Source of the DNA: Eubacteriales bacterium | GTDB taxonomy: Bacteria > Bacillota_A > Clostridia > Lachnospirales > Lachnospiraceae | Direction of reading: 5' to 3' | Length of the DNA: 7,777 bases | Assembly: GCA_030533315.1 (NCBI GenBank) | Contig: JAUNJL010000091.1 | Span: 1-7,777 of the forward strand | Shown here: positions 1 to 7,351 of the stretch, one piece after another | Layout of the letters: every line of letters starts with the position of its first letter | How positions within the stretch are numbered: the first letter of the stretch is position 1 | Notes under the pieces: generated by a model | Database searches by the model: none | What the model saw: only the letters and a program-made list of their open reading frames with translations | What the model was told of the DNA's origin: nothing | Translations under genes and position numbers: made by a program

Positions 1-212
1 TTGGTGCTGGTGTTCGTGCCCGCGCCCGCGCCTTGCGTCGCGCCGCCTGCCATGCCGGCGGGGGTGGGGGTGGGGTTGGGGGTCGGGGCCGGAGTGGAGG
101 TAGGCGCGGGGGTGGGGGTAGGATCCGCCACTGTCGCCGCCTGTTCCCCGCAGCCTGCCGCCGCCATGGCAATGGCAGCGCCGAAAAGGATCACCGCGTA
201 CTTTTTCTTCAT
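1..212 (-). CDS. Thr/Pro-rich lipoprotein, N-terminal 70 residues (runs off left edge)
   Basis: This is the 5' part of a gene whose remainder lies beyond the window. The start at 212 is preceded by GAGGTGA five bases upstream, a good ribosome binding site. The first residues, MKKK, form a basic n-region; residues 5-18 are hydrophobic; AAAG then Cys21 is an acceptable lipobox. The mature protein would therefore be lipid-anchored to the outer face of the membrane after cleavage by lipoprotein signal peptidase. Residues 31-51 are almost entirely alternating Thr and Pro, and residues 53-66 are rich in Gly and Ala. Together they look like an extended linker between the anchor and a distal domain. 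The functional domain is not in the window, so a substrate-binding, sporulation or wall-associated role cannot be chosen. The Thr-Pro codons (ACC CCC) give a C-rich coding strand and a G-quadruplex-prone template strand. Confidence 0.82.
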   Translation of the reverse strand, partial: MKKKYAVILFGAAIAMAAAGCGEQAATVADPTPTPAPTSTPAPTPNPTPTPAGMAGGATQGAGAGTNTST

Positions 213-236
213 ATTTATCACCTCGTCCTGGTCTCT

Positions 237-256
237 GTCCGCCGAATCCGGCGGGC
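237..256. other. GC-rich hairpin in the gap between glpK and the lipoprotein gene
   Basis: CCGCCG (239-244) pairs perfectly with CGGCGG (249-254) around a 4-nt loop, and the stem can be extended to 237-256 with one G-U pair. On the plus strand a T-rich run (261-269) follows after a gap of about 6 bases, a poor spacing for an intrinsic terminator. On the minus strand, where all genes are read, no U-run follows, so it does not look like a glpK terminator. It would lie in the 5' leader of the lipoprotein mRNA if the candidate promoter at 270-301 is used. Function unknown. Confidence 0.45.
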
Positions 257-269
257 GGGCTTTCTTTTT

Positions 270-301
270 ATCATACAGGTGTGCCGTCTCTTTTTTGTAA
301 A
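270..301 (-). promoter_or_regulatory. weak candidate promoter for the lipoprotein gene
   Basis: On the minus strand TATGAT (275-270) is a fair -10 box. TTTACA (301-296) resembles a -35 box, but the spacer is 20 bp, longer than the usual 16-18. The pair is offered only because no better promoter is seen in the 126-bp gap. Readthrough from glpK is an equal possibility, since no intrinsic terminator is visible between the two genes. Confidence 0.25.
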
Positions 302-338
302 CCTGTGGTTCCTGTTTATGGGACAGCTCTATGGTCCA

Positions 339-1838
339 TCAGTTTTCGTCCTTCGCCCACCCGAAGGTACAGCGAACGGCTTTTTTCCACCCCGAAAGGC
401 GTTCCTGGCGCAGCTCCCCGGTGATGGAGGGAACAAACTCCCGCTCCAGGGACCAGTTTTTCTTCAGCTCCCCGGCGTCCTGCCAGAAGCCTGTGGACAG
501 CCCTGCAAGGTAGGCGGCTCCCAGGGCCGTCGTCTCGATACATTTTGGCCGGAGGACCCGGGCGTCCAGAAGGTCTGCCTGAAACTGCATCAGGAAGCTG
601 TTGGCGCTGGCTCCCCCGTCCACCCGCAGGCTGTTTAAGGGCACTCCCGCGTCCTTCTCCATGGACAGGATCACGTCATGGACCTGGTAGGCCAGGGATT
701 CTACTGCCGCCCGGATGATGTGGGCCTTCCCCGCCCCTCTCGTCAGCCCCAGGATGGCTCCTCTGGCGTACTGATCCCAGTAGGGGGCCCCAAGGCCGGT
801 GAAGGCGGGAACCACGTAGACTCCATTGGTGTCCGGCACGGCCATGCAGTATTTTTCTGAGGCGGCGGCGTTTTCCAGAAGCTCCATCTCATCCCGCAGC
901 CACTGGATCGCTGCCCCGGCCACGAAGACGCTTCCCTCCAGGGCGTAGCCCGGTGTGCCGTCCGGGTTCACCGCCATGGTGGTGAGAAGGCCGTGACTGG
1001 ATTCCACCGCCTTGTCCCCGGTGTGCATCAGGAGGAAGCAGCCTGTGCCGTATGTATTTTTTACATCCCCGGAGGAAAAGCAGCACTGGCCGAACAGGGC
1101 CGCCTGCTGGTCCCCCGCCGCTCCCCCGATGGGGATCCTGCCGCCGATGACGCTTTCGTTTGTGCAGCCGTAAACATAGCTGCTGGGGAGCACCTGGGGG
1201 AGCATCTTCCTGGGGATCCGAAAATAATCCAGGATCTCCTGATCCCACTGGCGCTTGTGGATGTCAAAAAGCATGGTGCGGGAGGCGTTGGTGTAATCTG
1301 TCACATGGACTGCCCCCTTTGTCAGCTTCCAGATCAGCCAGGTGTCCACAGTGCCAAAAAGGAGATTGCCTTTTTCCGCCTCCTCCCTGGCTCCCGGCAC
1401 CTGATCCAGGATCCACTGAAGCTTTGTGGCGGAAAAGTAGGCGTCGGGGATGAGGCCGGTCTTCTGGCGAAGCTTCTGGGCCCATCCTTCCTCCTCCAGC
1501 TTTTTGATCCGGTCCGCTGTCCGGCGGCACTGCCACACGATGGCCGGGTATACCGGCTGTCCGGTGCGCTTGTCCCAGACGATGGCCGTCTCTCTCTGGT
1601 TGGTGATGCCGATGGCGTGGATCTCCCCCGCGTCCGCGCCGATCCTTCCCATGGCCTCCGCCGCCACGGACAACTGAGACGACCAGATCTCCGCCGGGTC
1701 ATGCTCGACCCAGCCTGGCTTCGGATAATACTGGGTGTACTCCTTTTGGGACACGCTGCACATCCTGCCCTCCCGGTCAAAGAGAATGCAGCGGGAGCTT
1801 GTGGTCCCCTGATCCAATGCCATAATGTATTTTCCCAT
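339..1838 (-). CDS. glpK: glycerol kinase
   Basis: It phosphorylates glycerol with ATP to sn-glycerol 3-phosphate in the cytoplasm, for catabolism or lipid synthesis. The 499-residue product has the usual family length and is intact. Visible signatures are DQGTTSSR at residues 9-16 (phosphate-binding loop), Arg82-Glu83 and Tyr134 (glycerol contacts), FGGY signature 1 at about 134-146 ([13 protein letters not shown]), Asp243 in [10 protein letters not shown] (catalytic base) and FGGY signature 2 at about 360-380. The start is fixed by AAGGAGGAA just upstream. The stretch that carries the HPr-phosphorylated histidine in Enterococcus and Bacillus enzymes (YHFYG type) reads SSYVYG here, without His. 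The loop before Asp243 keeps the GxR pattern (Gly232, Arg234) that matches the fructose-1,6-bisphosphate loop of the E. coli enzyme. It lies 45 bp after uppP with no terminator between, so it is probably co-transcribed. No glycerol facilitator or glycerol-3-phosphate dehydrogenase gene is visible. Confidence 0.97.
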   Translation of the reverse strand: MGKYIMALDQGTTSSRCILFDREGRMCSVSQKEYTQYYPKPGWVEHDPAEIWSSQLSVAAEAMGRIGADAGEIHAIGITNQRETAIVWDKRTGQPVYPAIVWQCRRTADRIKKLEEEGWAQKLRQKTGLIPDAYFSATKLQWILDQVPGAREEAEKGNLLFGTVDTWLIWKLTKGAVHVTDYTNASRTMLFDIHKRQWDQEILDYFRIPRKMLPQVLPSSYVYGCTNESVIGGRIPIGGAAGDQQAALFGQCCFSSGDVKNTYGTGCFLLMHTGDKAVESSHGLLTTMAVNPDGTPGYALEGSVFVAGAAIQWLRDEMELLENAAASEKYCMAVPDTNGVYVVPAFTGLGAPYWDQYARGAILGLTRGAGKAHIIRAAVESLAYQVHDVILSMEKDAGVPLNSLRVDGGASANSFLMQFQADLLDARVLRPKCIETTALGAAYLAGLSTGFWQDAGELKKNWSLEREFVPSITGELRQERLSGWKKAVRCTFGWAKDEN

Positions 1839-1843
1839 GGATA

Positions 1844-1854
1844 TTCCTCCTTTT
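1844..1854 (-). promoter_or_regulatory. ribosome binding site of glpK
   Basis: AAAAGGAGGAA lies 5 bases before the ATG at 1838 and contains a full AGGAGG core. It supports the chosen start and suggests strong independent translation initiation within the uppP-glpK transcript. Confidence 0.8.
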
Positions 1855-1883
1855 GCTGAATTTGTCCGGTTTTCTCTGAAGGG

Positions 1884-2780
1884 CTAGGCCAGCCATGTTT
1901 TCCCGGCGAAATAGCCAAGGACCAGGATGCCAAGGACGATCCTGTACCAGCCAAAGACCTTGAAATCGTGTTTTTTGATGTAACCCATCAGGAACTTAAT
2001 GGCCAGTATGGAGACCACAAAGGCCACTGCCATACCAAGGAGCAAAAAGACTGCTTCCGTCCTGGTAAAGGAAAAGCCGAATTTCAGAAGCTTCAAAAGG
2101 CTGGCCCCAAACATGACGGGGATGCCTAGGAAGAAGGTAAACTCTGCCGCCACGGTCCTGGAGGCGCCCACCAGGATCCCTCCCATGATGGTGGAGCCGG
2201 AGCGGGAGGTGCCTGGGATCACGGAAAGCACCTGGAAGCACCCGATGAGGAAGGCCGTCTTAAAGGACATCTCCTGGACGCTGGTGCAGGAGGCGGCTTT
2301 TCCCTTGTTTCTGTTTTCTATGAGGATGAACAGGACGCCGTAGATGATGAGGGCCACGGCTACCACCACATAGTTCATAAATTTTTCCTCGATCAGGTCG
2401 TCGAAGGGCAGGGCGATGAGAATGGTGGGGACGCAGGCCACCAGGATCTTGAACCATAAAATCCATTTTTCCTTGTCGCAGAACCGTTCCACGAAGGTGA
2501 GGAGGAGCTGGGCCCACCTGGGCTTGCGGCGGATGGCCGCTTTTTTGCGGGGAGGCAGGGTCTTGATGTAAAAGGGCCACAGCTTTCCCCAATACAGGAC
2601 GACTACTGCCAGGATGGCGCCCAACTGGATCACCACCAGAAATACGTCCATAAATTCCTTTGAGACGTTCAGCTTGATAAATTCGTCCACCAGGATCATG
2701 TGGCCGGTGCTGCTGATGGGGAGCCATTCGGTGATCCCTTCTACGATGCCCAGAAGCACGACCTTCCAATATTCGATCAT
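1884..2780 (-). CDS. uppP: undecaprenyl-diphosphatase (UppP/BacA family)
   Basis: This integral membrane enzyme dephosphorylates undecaprenyl diphosphate to the monophosphate, the lipid carrier for peptidoglycan and other wall polymers; extra copies commonly give bacitracin tolerance. The product is 298 residues. Motif 1 ([15 protein letters not shown], about residues 14-28) holds Glu14, Glu18, Ser24 and His27. Motif 2 (PGTSRSGST, about 189-197) holds Arg193. These correspond to the catalytic residues of E. coli BacA. Several hydrophobic helices are evident (about 44-64, 107-125, 136-154, 212-232, 241-264, 278-294). It is about 25 residues longer than E. coli BacA, mainly through a basic loop at about 73-105 ([14 protein letters not shown] and following). 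The ribosome binding site (AAAGGGGT) is rather far, about 11 bases from the ATG, but there is no in-frame alternative start nearby. It probably has its own promoter at 2840-2868 and is followed by glpK on the same strand. Confidence 0.97.
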   Translation of the reverse strand: MIEYWKVVLLGIVEGITEWLPISSTGHMILVDEFIKLNVSKEFMDVFLVVIQLGAILAVVVLYWGKLWPFYIKTLPPRKKAAIRRKPRWAQLLLTFVERFCDKEKWILWFKILVACVPTILIALPFDDLIEEKFMNYVVVAVALIIYGVLFILIENRNKGKAASCTSVQEMSFKTAFLIGCFQVLSVIPGTSRSGSTIMGGILVGASRTVAAEFTFFLGIPVMFGASLLKLLKFGFSFTRTEAVFLLLGMAVAFVVSILAIKFLMGYIKKHDFKVFGWYRIVLGILVLGYFAGKTWLA

Positions 2781-2812
2781 TTTGTTATGTACCCCTTTCT
2801 TTGCAGTAAAAT

Positions 2813-2836
2813 GAGGACGGAGCTTTCTCCGTCCTC
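2813..2836 (-). terminator. perfect 10-bp hairpin after carB and before uppP (terminator or 5' mRNA stem-loop)
   Basis: GAGGACGGAG (2813-2822) and CTCCGTCCTC (2827-2836) are perfect inverted repeats around a 4-nt loop. On the minus strand the stem is followed by ATTTTA, a short and weak U-tract, so it may terminate carAB transcription about 65-90 bp after the carB stop. It also begins just after the -10 box of the predicted uppP promoter, so in transcripts from that promoter it would sit at or next to the 5' end. The sequence alone does not decide between these roles. Confidence 0.6.
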
Positions 2837-2839
2837 TTC

Positions 2840-2868
2840 AGTATAATACACCTTATGCAGTTCGTAAA
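2840..2868 (-). promoter_or_regulatory. promoter upstream of uppP-glpK
   Basis: On the minus strand TTTACG (2868-2863) and TATACT (2845-2840) are separated by exactly 17 bp, a good sigma-A-type arrangement. Transcription would start near 2833-2835. The -35 box overlaps the 12-bp palindrome TTCGTAAACGAA (2861-2872), a possible operator. The leader to the uppP ATG would be about 55 nt and starts with the 2813-2836 hairpin. Confidence 0.6.
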
Positions 2869-2900
2869 CGAAAATTATAAGAATTTTAGGGGCGTATGGG

Positions 2901-5900
2901 TCAGCGGGTGGCGATTTGGGCGATGTCGATGAGGGTGAGGCGGCGGGCGTCGGTGTTTTCCAGGCTGGTTACCAGGGCGTTGGCGGTGTCCAGGCTGGTG
3001 AGGACGTGTACCCCTGTCTCGATGGCGTTTCTGCGGATCACGAAGCCGTCCTTCTGGTGGTCGATGCCCTGGGGCGGAATGTCGATGACCAGATCGATCT
3101 TGTGGCCCAGGATCAGGTCCATCAGGTTTGGCGCCGGCTGCTCCAGCTTGTTGGTGCGGATCACCCGGATCCCGTGCTCCTTCAGGGTTTTTGCCGTCCC
3201 CCTGGTGGCGTAGATCCGGTAGCCAAGAGCCTCAAACCTCCTGGCGATGGGAACGGCGTCAAGCTGCTCCTCGTCCCGGACGGTGAGGATCATATTTTTG
3301 TACTTTGGAAGGCGGATCCCCGCCCCCAAAAAGGCCTTATAAAGGGCCTCGTTAAAGGTCTCGGCGATGCCTAAGCACTCTCCGGTAGACTTCATCTCCG
3401 GCCCCAGGCTGATGTCCGCCCCCCGGATCTTCTCAAAGGAGAACACCGGCATCTTGATGGCGTAATGCTTTGCCTCGGGCTGCAGTCCCGGCTCATAGCC
3501 CAGCTCCCGGATCTTCCCTCCAAGGATCACCTTAGTAGCAAGGGGCACGATGGGAATGCCTGTTACTTTGCTGATGTAGGGCACAGTACGGCTGGACCGG
3601 GGATTGACCTCGATCACGTAAACCTCCTCCCCGCACACGATGAACTGGATGTTGATCATCCCCACCACGTGAAGGGCCTTCGCCAGACGGCGGGTATACT
3701 CCCCGATGGTGGCCTTCGCCTGATCGCTGATGGTCTTTGCGGGATAGACGGAGATACTGTCCCCGGAATGGATCCCGGCCCGCTCGATGTGCTCCATGAT
3801 CCCCGGGATCAGAATGTCCTCCCCGTCGCATACGGCGTCCACCTCGATCTCTTTTCCCATCAGGTACTTATCTACCAGGATGGGATGCTCCTGGGCGATC
3901 TGGTTGATGATGCCGATGTATTCCTCCACATCCTCGTCGCTGACAGCGATACGCATTCCCTGGCCGCCCAGCACGTAGGAGGGACGGACAAGCACGGGAT
4001 AGCCCAGCTCTGCCGCCGCTGCCTTGGCCTCCTGGACGGTAAATACGGTGTGGCCCTTTGGCCGGGGGATGCCGCAGGATTCCAGGATGGCGTCGAAAAG
4101 CTCCCTGTCCTCGGCGGCGTCCACATTCTCCGCGGAGGTACCAAGGATGGGCACTCCCATCTCTGTCAGGGCCTCCGTCAGCTTGATGGCCGTCTGCCCG
4201 CCGAACTGGACCACAGCGCCGTCCGGCTTTTCTATAGAAACAACGTTTTCCACGTCCTCCGGAGTCAGCGGCTCAAAATACAGCTTGTCCGCAATGTCAA
4301 AGTCCGTGCTTACCGTCTCCGGGTTGTTGTTGATGATGATGGTCTCGTAGCCCTCCTTGGCGAAGGCCCAGGTGCAGTGTACGGAGCAGAAATCAAACTC
4401 GATGCCCTGACCGATACGGATAGGTCCGGAGCCTAAAACCAGGATCTTTTTCCTGTCCGGAGTAGGCAGGGCCTCGTTTTCCGTTCCCTCATCCCCATAC
4501 ACAGAGTAATAGTAGGGGGTAGCCGCCGCGAACTCCGCCGCGCAGGTATCTACCATCTTGTAGGCGGCCCGGATCTTATACTCCCGGCGGAGGGCCCGGA
4601 TCTCTTCCAGAGGCTTCTTAGTCAGGCGGGCCACGATCTCGTCAGGAAATTCCAGGCGCTTCGCCTCCAGAAGAAGCTCCTTTGTCAGCTTTCTCGTTTT
4701 CAGGGCGTTCTCCATCCCTACCAGGATGGCGATCTTATCAATAAACCACAGGTCGATCTGCGTCATGTCGTGGATCATGGACTGGGGCATTCCCCTGCGG
4801 ATAGCCTCGGCGATCTTCCAGATCCGGCGGTCGTCCACCACCTCCAGCTCCTCCAGCAGCTCCTCGTCGGTGAGCTGGGTGTAATCGTAGGACATCAGGC
4901 TGTCCACATGCTGCTCCAGGGAACGGATGGCCTTCATCAGGGCTCCCTCAAAGCTGTGGCAGATGCTCATCACCTCGCCGGTGGCCTTCATCTGTGTGGT
5001 CAGGGTCCGCTTTGCCGTGATAAATTTGTCGAAGGGCAGGCGGGGGATCTTTACAACGCAGTAATCCAGCATGGGCTCAAAGCTGGCGTAGGTCTTGCCG
5101 GTGATGGCGTTGGGAATCTCATCCAGGGTGTAACCCAAAGCGATCTTCGCCGCTACCTTGGCGATGGGATAGCCGGTAGCCTTGCTGGCCAGGGCGGAGG
5201 AACGGCTCACACGGGGGTTTACCTCGATAACGCAGTATTCAAAGCTGTCGGGCTTCAGAGCGTACTGAACGTTGCAGCCGCCGGTGATCCCCAGCTCGGT
5301 GATGATGTTCAGGGCGGAGGTACGGAGCATCTGGTATTCCTTGTCCCCCAGGGTCTGAGAGGGGGCTACCACGATGGAGTCCCCGGTGTGAACACCTACC
5401 GGGTCGATGTTTTCCATGTTGCAGACGGTGATGCAGTTGCCTGCGCCGTCCCGCATAACCTCGTACTCGATCTCCTTCCATCCGGCGATGCACCGCTCTA
5501 CCAGCACCTCTCCCACACGGGAAAGACGGAGGCCGTTTTCCAGGATCTCCCGCAGCTCATATTCGTTGTGGGCGATGCCGCCGCCGCTTCCTCCCAGGGT
5601 GTAGGCAGGCCGGAGCACCACCGGGTAACCGATGGAGTTTGTGAAGGCAAGGCCGTCCTCCACCGTCGTCACCACCTTGGAGGCGGCCACGGGCTCCCCG
5701 ATCTTTTCCATGGTGTCCTTAAACTCCTGGCGGTCCTCCGCCTTCTTGATGGTCTCCGCCGTGGTGCCGATGAGGCGTACCTGGTGTTCCCTGAAAAAGC
5801 CTTTTTCCTCCAATTCCATAGCAAGGTTCAGTCCGGCCTGGCCTCCTAAGGTGGGGAGAACGCTGTCCGGCTTCTCTTTCAGAATGAGCTGCTCCACCAC

Positions 5901-6116
5901 CTCGGCGGTAAGGGGCTCAATGTATACACGGTCCGCAATATCCTTGTCCGTCATGATGGTGGCCGGGTTGGAGTTCAGCAGGACGACCTGGATCCCTTCC
6001 TCCTTCAGGGAACGGCAGGCCTGTGTCCCGGCGTAGTCAAACTCCGCCGCCTGTCCGATGATGATGGGGCCGGAGCCAATGACAAGTACCTTTTTGATGT
6101 CTTTATTTTTCGGCAT
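2901..6116 (-). CDS. carB: carbamoyl-phosphate synthase large subunit
   Basis: CarB uses ammonia passed from CarA, bicarbonate and two ATP to make carbamoyl phosphate for pyrimidine and arginine synthesis. At 1071 residues it is full length. Order of domains: carboxyphosphate ATP-grasp domain (about 1-400; Arg129, Arg169, Glu215, Glu298, Asn300), oligomerisation domain (about 401-550), carbamoyl-phosphate ATP-grasp domain (about 551-935; Arg671, Arg711, Glu756, Glu836, Asn838), and a C-terminal MGS-like allosteric domain (about 936-1071). Both halves show the GSGPIxIGQ start motif (residues 14-22 and 562-570), the mark of the ancient internal duplication. In the allosteric domain Thr971, Thr974 and Lys990 match ligand-phosphate contacts of the E. 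coli enzyme, but the E. coli INTTSG stretch reads IDIPPQG. The start overlaps the end of carA by 14 nt and is preceded by GGGAGG about 8 bases upstream inside carA, which points to translational coupling. Confidence 0.98.
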   Translation of the reverse strand: MPKNKDIKKVLVIGSGPIIIGQAAEFDYAGTQACRSLKEEGIQVVLLNSNPATIMTDKDIADRVYIEPLTAEVVEQLILKEKPDSVLPTLGGQAGLNLAMELEEKGFFREHQVRLIGTTAETIKKAEDRQEFKDTMEKIGEPVAASKVVTTVEDGLAFTNSIGYPVVLRPAYTLGGSGGGIAHNEYELREILENGLRLSRVGEVLVERCIAGWKEIEYEVMRDGAGNCITVCNMENIDPVGVHTGDSIVVAPSQTLGDKEYQMLRTSALNIITELGITGGCNVQYALKPDSFEYCVIEVNPRVSRSSALASKATGYPIAKVAAKIALGYTLDEIPNAITGKTYASFEPMLDYCVVKIPRLPFDKFITAKRTLTTQMKATGEVMSICHSFEGALMKAIRSLEQHVDSLMSYDYTQLTDEELLEELEVVDDRRIWKIAEAIRRGMPQSMIHDMTQIDLWFIDKIAILVGMENALKTRKLTKELLLEAKRLEFPDEIVARLTKKPLEEIRALRREYKIRAAYKMVDTCAAEFAAATPYYYSVYGDEGTENEALPTPDRKKILVLGSGPIRIGQGIEFDFCSVHCTWAFAKEGYETIIINNNPETVSTDFDIADKLYFEPLTPEDVENVVSIEKPDGAVVQFGGQTAIKLTEALTEMGVPILGTSAENVDAAEDRELFDAILESCGIPRPKGHTVFTVQEAKAAAAELGYPVLVRPSYVLGGQGMRIAVSDEDVEEYIGIINQIAQEHPILVDKYLMGKEIEVDAVCDGEDILIPGIMEHIERAGIHSGDSISVYPAKTISDQAKATIGEYTRRLAKALHVVGMINIQFIVCGEEVYVIEVNPRSSRTVPYISKVTGIPIVPLATKVILGGKIRELGYEPGLQPEAKHYAIKMPVFSFEKIRGADISLGPEMKSTGECLGIAETFNEALYKAFLGAGIRLPKYKNMILTVRDEEQLDAVPIARRFEALGYRIYATRGTAKTLKEHGIRVIRTNKLEQPAPNLMDLILGHKIDLVIDIPPQGIDHQKDGFVIRRNAIETGVHVLTSLDTANALVTSLENTDARRLTLIDIAQIATR

Positions 6117-7191
6117 ACCCTTTTCCTCCCATCATATCCATAAACCGGTCAAACAAGTAACTGGAATCCAAAGGACCCGGGCAGGCCTCCGGATGGAACT
6201 GTACCGTAAAGATGTTTTTTCCCACGTAGGCCATCCCCTCGTTTGTGCCGTCGTTGACGTTGACAAAGGCGGGATGGGCGATGTTTTTTTCCTCCAGGGC
6301 CTGGGCGTCCACCACATATCCGTGGTTCTGGGAGGAAATGTAGACCCGCCCCGTCTGAAGGTCCTTCACCGGATGGTTGCCTCCCCTGTGGCCGTATTTC
6401 ATCTTGCGGGTATCTCCGCCCGCGGCAAGAGCCATCAACTGGTGGCCCAGGCAGATGGCGAAGACGGGGATCTGAGAGTCGTATAATTTTTTGATTTCCT
6501 GAATGATGGAGACACATTCCTTGGGGTCTCCCGGTCCGTTGCTGAGCATGATGCCGTCAGGCTTGTCCCTTAGGATCTCCTCCGCTGTGGTGAGGGCGGG
6601 GTAAACGGTTACCTGGCAGCCCCGCTGCTGCAGGGAGCGGGCGATGTTCCGCTTTGCCCCAAAATCCATCAGCGCCACCCTGGGGCCGTCTCCGGGGAGG
6701 ATCTGCTTTTCCCGGCAGGTGACTTTTTCCACTACCTTGCCGGTGGTGTATGCCTTCAGGCGGAGGATGACCGTATCCAGGTCAAAGCTTTCGTTGGTGG
6801 TGATCATGCCGTTCATGGTACCCTTTTCCCGAAGGAGCCTGGTGAGGGCCCTGGTGTCGATCCCGGCGATCCCTGGGATGTCGTGCTTGACCAGGAAGTG
6901 TGATATGGTATCCACGCTTCGGAAATTGCTGGGAATACGGGACAGCTCCCGGACGATAAAGCCGTCGATCCAGGGTCTTTGGGATTCCTGATCCTCGTAA
7001 CAGATCCCGTAATTTCCTATCAGAGGATAGGTCATACATACGGCCTGTCCCGCGTAGGAGGGGTCCGTCATGACCTCCAGATACCCGGTCATGGAGGTGT
7101 TAAAGACGATCTCGCTGACGACCTCTCTGGCGGATCCAATGCTGGTCCCTGTGAACACATGGCCATCCTCCAATATCAGAAATGCTTTCAT
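6103..7191 (-). CDS. carA: carbamoyl-phosphate synthase small subunit (glutamine amidotransferase)
   Basis: CarA hydrolyses glutamine and passes the ammonia through an internal tunnel to CarB. The 362-residue product is near the usual length (about 360-380). The N-terminal CarA-specific domain (about 1-150) includes the conserved NTSMTGYLEVMTDPSY stretch. The C-terminal class I glutaminase domain (about 170-355) has LSNGPGDP (216-223), the nucleophile Cys247 in CLGHQ, and His333 and Glu335 in QFHPEACPGP, completing the catalytic triad. The start at 7191 has GGGAG five bases upstream and gives the typical MKAFLILEDG opening. It is the first gene of a carA-carB operon, and its own promoter is at 7270-7298. 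The leader of about 70 nt contains no obvious PyrR-type anti-terminator or terminator pair, unlike the pyr operon of Bacillus. Confidence 0.98.
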   Translation of the reverse strand: MKAFLILEDGHVFTGTSIGSAREVVSEIVFNTSMTGYLEVMTDPSYAGQAVCMTYPLIGNYGICYEDQESQRPWIDGFIVRELSRIPSNFRSVDTISHFLVKHDIPGIAGIDTRALTRLLREKGTMNGMITTNESFDLDTVILRLKAYTTGKVVEKVTCREKQILPGDGPRVALMDFGAKRNIARSLQQRGCQVTVYPALTTAEEILRDKPDGIMLSNGPGDPKECVSIIQEIKKLYDSQIPVFAICLGHQLMALAAGGDTRKMKYGHRGGNHPVKDLQTGRVYISSQNHGYVVDAQALEEKNIAHPAFVNVNDGTNEGMAYVGKNIFTVQFHPEACPGPLDSSYLFDRFMDMMGGKGYAEK

Positions 7192-7224
7192 ACGATCTCC
7201 CTTTCTTTCGCTTTGCGTTTTTCC

Positions 7225-7251
7225 GGATACCGGGGCCTGGGGCGGGCATCC
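7225..7251 (-). other. possible stem-loop in the carA mRNA leader
   Basis: In the minus-strand RNA GGAUGCC (7251-7245) can pair with GGUAUCC (7231-7225), seven pairs with one G-U, around a C-rich 13-nt loop. No U-run follows, so it is not a terminator. It lies about 33 nt before the carA ATG and leaves the ribosome binding site free. It may be incidental in GC-rich sequence. Confidence 0.3.
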
Positions 7252-7269
7252 TTATGCTAAATCTTCAAG

Positions 7270-7298
7270 ATTGTATCATATGAATTTCTTTTTTTCAA
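7270..7298 (-). promoter_or_regulatory. promoter of carAB
   Basis: On the minus strand TTGAAA (7298-7293) and TACAAT (7275-7270) are separated by exactly 17 bp, close to the sigma-A consensus, with an A-rich spacer. The start of transcription would be near 7263, giving a leader of about 70 nt before the carA ATG. Confidence 0.7.
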
Positions 7299-7351
7299 CA
7301 GAAGGGGGTGCTAAAAAATAATATGGAACAAAAAATGTTTTTGTTTCTTTT

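Noticed and set aside
1..120. Repeated GGGGT-type motif as a CRISPR or tandem repeat array
   Set aside because: There are no regular units or spacers. It is explained by ACC CCC codons of the Thr-Pro linker.
300..310. AACC/GGTT inverted repeat as a glpK terminator
   Set aside because: The stem is only 4 bp with a 3-nt loop, and no U-run follows on the minus strand.
2861..2880. A possible catabolite-response element near the uppP promoter
   Set aside because: The half-sites around the central CG do not fit the TGWAANCGNTNWCA consensus well; the 5' TG and the final A are missing.
4770..5849. A 359-codon open frame on the plus strand opposite carB, with similar long ones at 3465-4436 and 993-1859
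   Set aside because: They lie exactly antisense to strongly conserved carB and glpK codons. High GC at third positions removes stops from the opposite frame, and the products look like no known protein.
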